This document shows, piece after piece, positions 13,387 to 15,814 of a stretch of 15,814 bases of DNA. The first letter of the stretch is position 1; each line of letters starts with the position of its first letter. A model generated the notes under the pieces. The model had not been told where the DNA came from. It ran no database searches and saw nothing but the letters and a program-made list of their open reading frames with translations. The DNA comes from JAFDVL01 sp031371805 (GTDB lineage Bacteria; Acidobacteriota; Blastocatellia; RBC074), in the NCBI GenBank assembly GCA_031371805.1, contig JANMKB010000084.1:1-15814 (forward strand), in the 5' to 3' direction. The position numbers and the translations under genes are program-made.

Positions 13387-14181
13387 ATGAACACCAACAA
13401 TTTCTCCATGACTGAACAGGAAAAACAGCAACTCGACACCGCAGGCTATCTGGTGTTGCGTGATTTCCTTGCCCCGGAAACGCTCGCCGCTTTGCGTAAT
13501 CGAGTGGAAGAAATCTACGCCGAACAGGGCGCAACCGCCGGGACGGAATATCGCCAGGAACCGCAAACGCGACGGCTGGCAAATCTTGTCAATGGCGGAG
13601 AAATTTTTGTGCAATTAATTTCTGCCCCAGGAATTTTGCAATTTGTCCGTTATGTCATCGGCGCTGATTTCAAATTGAGTAGCCTGAATTTTCGCGCAGC
13701 GAATCCGTATTCGGACTGGGTGCAACCACTGCATTGTGATGTTGGCGCAGTGCCGGACGAAAAAGGTTTCTGGGTCTGCAATGTAATTTTCCTGCTGGAT
13801 GATTTTACGGCGGAGAATGGAGCGACGCGCATGGTTCCCGGCACGCATCATTTGGGCCAATTACCGCAGGATGTTTTGGCTGATTCGTCGGCTCCTCATC
13901 CCGATGAAATATTGCTGCTTGAGAAAGCTGGAACCGCCGTCGTGATGAACACGCACATGTGGCATGGCGCAACTGCCAATCGTACCGCCCAACAGCGCCG
14001 GGCTTTGCACGGTTTTTATTGCCGTCACGACAAACCGCAACAGCAATATCAGAAAGCTTTGCTCCGTGCCGAAGTGCAACAAAACCTAAGTCCTGAGTTA
14101 CGAAAATTGCTCGCGTTGGATGATCCATTGAACGATGAATTAAGTTCACGGTTCAGCGGCGCAAGCGGATTCTTAAAATAA
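13387..14181 (+). CDS. Phytanoyl-CoA dioxygenase (PhyH) family Fe(II)/2-oxoglutarate oxygenase
   Basis: This 264-residue cytoplasmic oxygenase of the PhyH family uses Fe(II), O2 and 2-oxoglutarate to hydroxylate a substrate that cannot be read from sequence. The iron-binding facial triad is visible: His116 and Asp118 in PLHCDVGA, and His193 in MWHGA. The 2-oxoglutarate carboxylate is probably held by Arg204 or Arg205 (QQRRALHGFYCRHD). Other family signatures are the N-terminal DTAGYLVLRDFLAPETLAAL, and NGATRMVPGTHH before the distal His. There is no signal peptide. ATG 13387 is used by default; ATG 13408 (MTEQEK) is an alternative, and neither has a Shine-Dalgarno. It is the first gene rightward from the tRNA-fMet promoter region. 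Confidence 0.9.
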   Translation: MNTNNFSMTEQEKQQLDTAGYLVLRDFLAPETLAALRNRVEEIYAEQGATAGTEYRQEPQTRRLANLVNGGEIFVQLISAPGILQFVRYVIGADFKLSSLNFRAANPYSDWVQPLHCDVGAVPDEKGFWVCNVIFLLDDFTAENGATRMVPGTHHLGQLPQDVLADSSAPHPDEILLLEKAGTAVVMNTHMWHGATANRTAQQRRALHGFYCRHDKPQQQYQKALLRAEVQQNLSPELRKLLALDDPLNDELSSRFSGASGFLK

Positions 14182-14230
14182 ATTTCCGGCAGGCTGGTCG
14201 AGCTTGTCACACACAAACCGAGGGTCAACT

Positions 14231-14683
14231 ATGCTCAAACGCAGAGATTTTATTGTTGCAGCAATTTCCATCACATTGACACTGGGCGCAGTCACACTGG
14301 CGCGCACAGAAACCCCGGTGATGGGTTCGTCCATTTTTGACTGGAACAAAATTCCGGTCACGCCCTCGAAAGTTGGGTCAGGACGCAAATTTTTTCAGGC
14401 GCCAACCGCGACGCTGGATGAACTGGAATGTCACGTCACGACCCTGAATCCAGGCCAGACTCCGCACACACCGCACAAACATCCCGACGAAGAAATTATC
14501 ATTATCAAAGAGGGAACCGTCGAATCGCTCAACAACGGCGAACTCAAACGCGTTGGCCCCGGCTCCATTATTTTTCAGGCGTCGAATCAATTGCACAGCA
14601 TTAAAAATGTTGGAACCACGCCAGCGACTTATCACGTCATCAAGTGGAATTCGCCGGGTATGTTGAAAAAGAAGGAAAACTAA
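14231..14683 (+). CDS. Tat-exported cupin-domain protein
   Basis: This 150-residue single-domain cupin starts MLKRRDFIVAAISITLTLGA. Twin arginines followed by a hydrophobic stretch suggest a Tat signal, so it is likely exported folded, perhaps with bound metal. Cupin motif 1 is HTPHKHPDEEIIIIKEG, with the HxH..E metal ligands. Motif 2 is GPGSIIFQASNQLHSIKNVG, with the later His. The barrel probably binds a metal such as Mn or Fe; the reaction is unknown. ATG 14231 is supported by GAGGG at 14220-14224, 6 nt upstream; a TTG at 14204 is less likely. The thioesterase gene starts immediately after its stop, so the two are cotranscribed. Confidence 0.85.
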   Translation: MLKRRDFIVAAISITLTLGAVTLARTETPVMGSSIFDWNKIPVTPSKVGSGRKFFQAPTATLDELECHVTTLNPGQTPHTPHKHPDEEIIIIKEGTVESLNNGELKRVGPGSIIFQASNQLHSIKNVGTTPATYHVIKWNSPGMLKKKEN

Positions 14684-15073
14684 ATGCCATCAATCGAATT
14701 GAAACGCCGCGTCCGATGGGCGGATGCTGATCCGGCGTTTCGTATTAACTTCCCGCGCTATTTTGAATATTTTGAAGAAGGCGAAGCCGAGTTGTTGCGC
14801 TCGCGTGGATTTTCGTTGCTGAAAAGCGATAGCGAATACGGCTTCCCGCGTGTGCATGCCGAATGTAATTTCAAGCGGACATTAGCACTGGACGCCGAAT
14901 TCACGTTGCGCGTTTCGATAGGCAAATTAGGGCGCAGTTCGATCCGCTACGAATATCAAATTTTTGATGAAGAAAATGAACTGGCGGCAGAAGGCTCAAT
15001 GACCGTCGTCACCACGAAAGAGGGAAAGTCAGTTGCAATGCCGGAAGAATTGCGGCGGGCATTAACAGATTAA
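14684..15073 (+). CDS. Acyl-CoA thioesterase, 4HBT/YbgC-FadM-like hotdog protein
   Basis: This 129-residue single hotdog-fold protein resembles the 4-hydroxybenzoyl-CoA thioesterase / YbgC-FadM group. It has the opening VRWADADPAFRINFPRYFEY, where the DxD (Asp14, Asp16) stands where the family's catalytic Asp lies. EEGEAELLRSRGFSLLKSDS and IRYEYQIFDEENELAAEGSM are the typical helix and strand segments. It would hydrolyse an acyl-CoA or related thioester in the cytoplasm; chain length is not predictable. The ATG directly follows the cupin stop, with AAGGA (14672-14676) 7 nt upstream, so the pair forms an operon. The family's G-[HIV]-[VF] after the Asp is replaced by AFRIN, so activity should not be taken for granted. 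Confidence 0.82.
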   Translation: MPSIELKRRVRWADADPAFRINFPRYFEYFEEGEAELLRSRGFSLLKSDSEYGFPRVHAECNFKRTLALDAEFTLRVSIGKLGRSSIRYEYQIFDEENELAAEGSMTVVTTKEGKSVAMPEELRRALTD

Positions 15074-15086
15074 TAAACAAAGGTTT

Positions 15087-15200
15087 TTGGGCATTGGACT
15101 TTGGGCTTTGACTTTAAGTTTTTAATGCTGCGAGTTTTTATCTCTAGTGTTGCTGGCTGAATAAAAGCCCAAAAGCCAAAGACCAAAGTCCAAAGTCTAA
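15087..15200. repeat. Heptamer-period inverted repeat, element D
   Basis: The left array (15087-15114) is TTGGGCA, TTGGACT, TTGGGCT, TTGACTT in exact 7-nt steps. The right array (15166-15200) is AGCCCAA, AAGCCAA, AGACCAA, AGTCCAA, AGTCTAA. TTGGACT/AGTCCAA and TTGGGCT/AGCCCAA are exact reverse-complement pairs. The spacer is 51 nt. The element separates the thioesterase gene from the MDR dehydrogenase gene. Confidence 0.8.
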
Positions 15201-15242
15201 AATCTCAAGTTTTTATAACGTAACTTAACCCAGGAGAAAATA

Positions 15243-15814
15243 ATGAAAGCAGTTGTCTTACACGAAAAAGGTGATCCCGAAAATCTCAAGTACGAAGACG
15301 TTTCCGATCCCCAACCATTGGGCGGTCAGGTCGTAGTCAGGCTCAAAGCCGCCGCGCTCAATCACCGCGATGTGTGGATTCGCAAGGGAATGTATGCCGG
15401 ACTCAAATTTCCGATCATTCTCGGTTCTGACGGTGCAGGTGAAATCGTCACCCTGGGCGATGACGTGCCGAAAGAATTGCTGGGCAACTCAGTCGTCATC
15501 AATCCCGGCATGGATTGGGGCAATGATCCGCGTGTGCAGCACAAATACTTTCATATTCTTGGCTTGCCTGAAGATGGAACCTACGCGCAATTCGTCAAAG
15601 TGCCGTTTGATTATTGCCATCCCAAACCCAACGGATTGAGTTGGGAAGAGGCAGCAGCAATTCCCCTCGCCGGACTGACAGCCTATCGCGCTGTAGTCAC
15701 GCGCGCCCGCGTCAAAGCTGGCGACAAAGTTCTGGTCACAGGCATTGGCGGCGGCGTTTCAGCTTTCGCTTTGCAGATCGCCCAAAAACTCGGCGCTCAG
15801 GTTTTCGTGACTTC
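15243..15814 (+). CDS. MDR-family (zinc-type alcohol dehydrogenase/quinone reductase-like) oxidoreductase, N-terminal part
   Basis: The frame from ATG 15243 stays open to the window edge (190 codons). It is a medium-chain dehydrogenase/reductase, an NAD(P)H-dependent oxidoreductase. MKAVVLHEKGDPENLKYEDV and LNHRDVWIRKGMYAGLKFPI are the typical GroES-like catalytic-domain start. GSDGAGEIVTLGDDVP follows, then LPEDGTYAQFVKVP and WEEAAAIPLAGLTAYRAV. The Rossmann loop begins at VLVTGIGGGVSAFALQIAQK. The structural-zinc Cys cluster of classical alcohol dehydrogenases is replaced by NPGMDWGNDPRVQHKYFHIL, so this is a subgroup lacking structural zinc. AGGAGA (15232-15237) lies 6 nt before the start. 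The C-terminus lies outside the window. Confidence 0.88.
   Translation, partial: MKAVVLHEKGDPENLKYEDVSDPQPLGGQVVVRLKAAALNHRDVWIRKGMYAGLKFPIILGSDGAGEIVTLGDDVPKELLGNSVVINPGMDWGNDPRVQHKYFHILGLPEDGTYAQFVKVPFDYCHPKPNGLSWEEAAAIPLAGLTAYRAVVTRARVKAGDKVLVTGIGGGVSAFALQIAQKLGAQVFVT

Overview
The window looks like a chromosomal segment of a moderate-GC Gram-negative bacterium. The best guess is an Acidobacteriota, Blastocatellia-like genome. This rests on style only: an ECF sigma / zf-HC2 anti-sigma / secretin-N-domain trio, a very large secreted YD-repeat (RHS) gene, a zinc-ribbon/TPR membrane protein, Tat-exported small enzymes, and an initiator tRNA without an encoded CCA. No rRNA or other marker gene is present, so the assignment is tentative.

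Layout. (1) 1-198, minus: N-terminus of an exported protein cut by the window edge. (2) 519-2766, plus: a tight operon of an ECF sigma factor, a membrane anti-sigma factor (ATGA overlap) and a small exported protein with a secretin-type N domain, closed by a hairpin terminator. (3) 2857-3487, plus: a small antitoxin-like protein and a PIN-domain toxin gene interrupted by an in-frame TAA. (4) 3586-6381, plus: an exported acetyl-esterase-like alpha/beta hydrolase, a Tat-exported dienelactone hydrolase and a class-III-like PPK2 polyphosphate kinase. (5) About 6384-11043, minus: a 4.7-kb RHS/YD-repeat gene broken by several frameshifts. (6) 11661-13067, minus: a zinc-ribbon, single-TM, TPR protein. 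(7) 13205-13278, minus: tRNA-fMet with a near-consensus promoter and a strong terminator. (8) 13387-15814, plus: a PhyH-family dioxygenase, a Tat-type cupin, a 4HBT thioesterase and the start of an MDR oxidoreductase.

The main non-gene signals are as follows. Four sites (4474-4582, 5473-5534, 11158-11178, 15087-15200) carry words repeating with an exact 7-nt period. Three of them are pairs of oppositely oriented arrays placed just upstream of a start codon. A GC-rich multi-hairpin repeat (about 1605-1758) lies in frame inside the anti-sigma gene. Frameshifts are concentrated in the RHS gene while its neighbours are intact. The promoters for tRNA-fMet and the PhyH gene are packed back to back in about 110 bp. 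No CRISPR array, insertion sequence, prophage or replication origin was seen.

How the genes may work together. The sigma/anti-sigma/exported-protein operon looks like a self-contained envelope-sensing unit. The toxin-antitoxin pair is probably inactive as written. The exported hydrolases suggest periplasmic breakdown of acetylated or lactone compounds. The remaining genes look like ordinary housekeeping or accessory genes without an obvious shared pathway.
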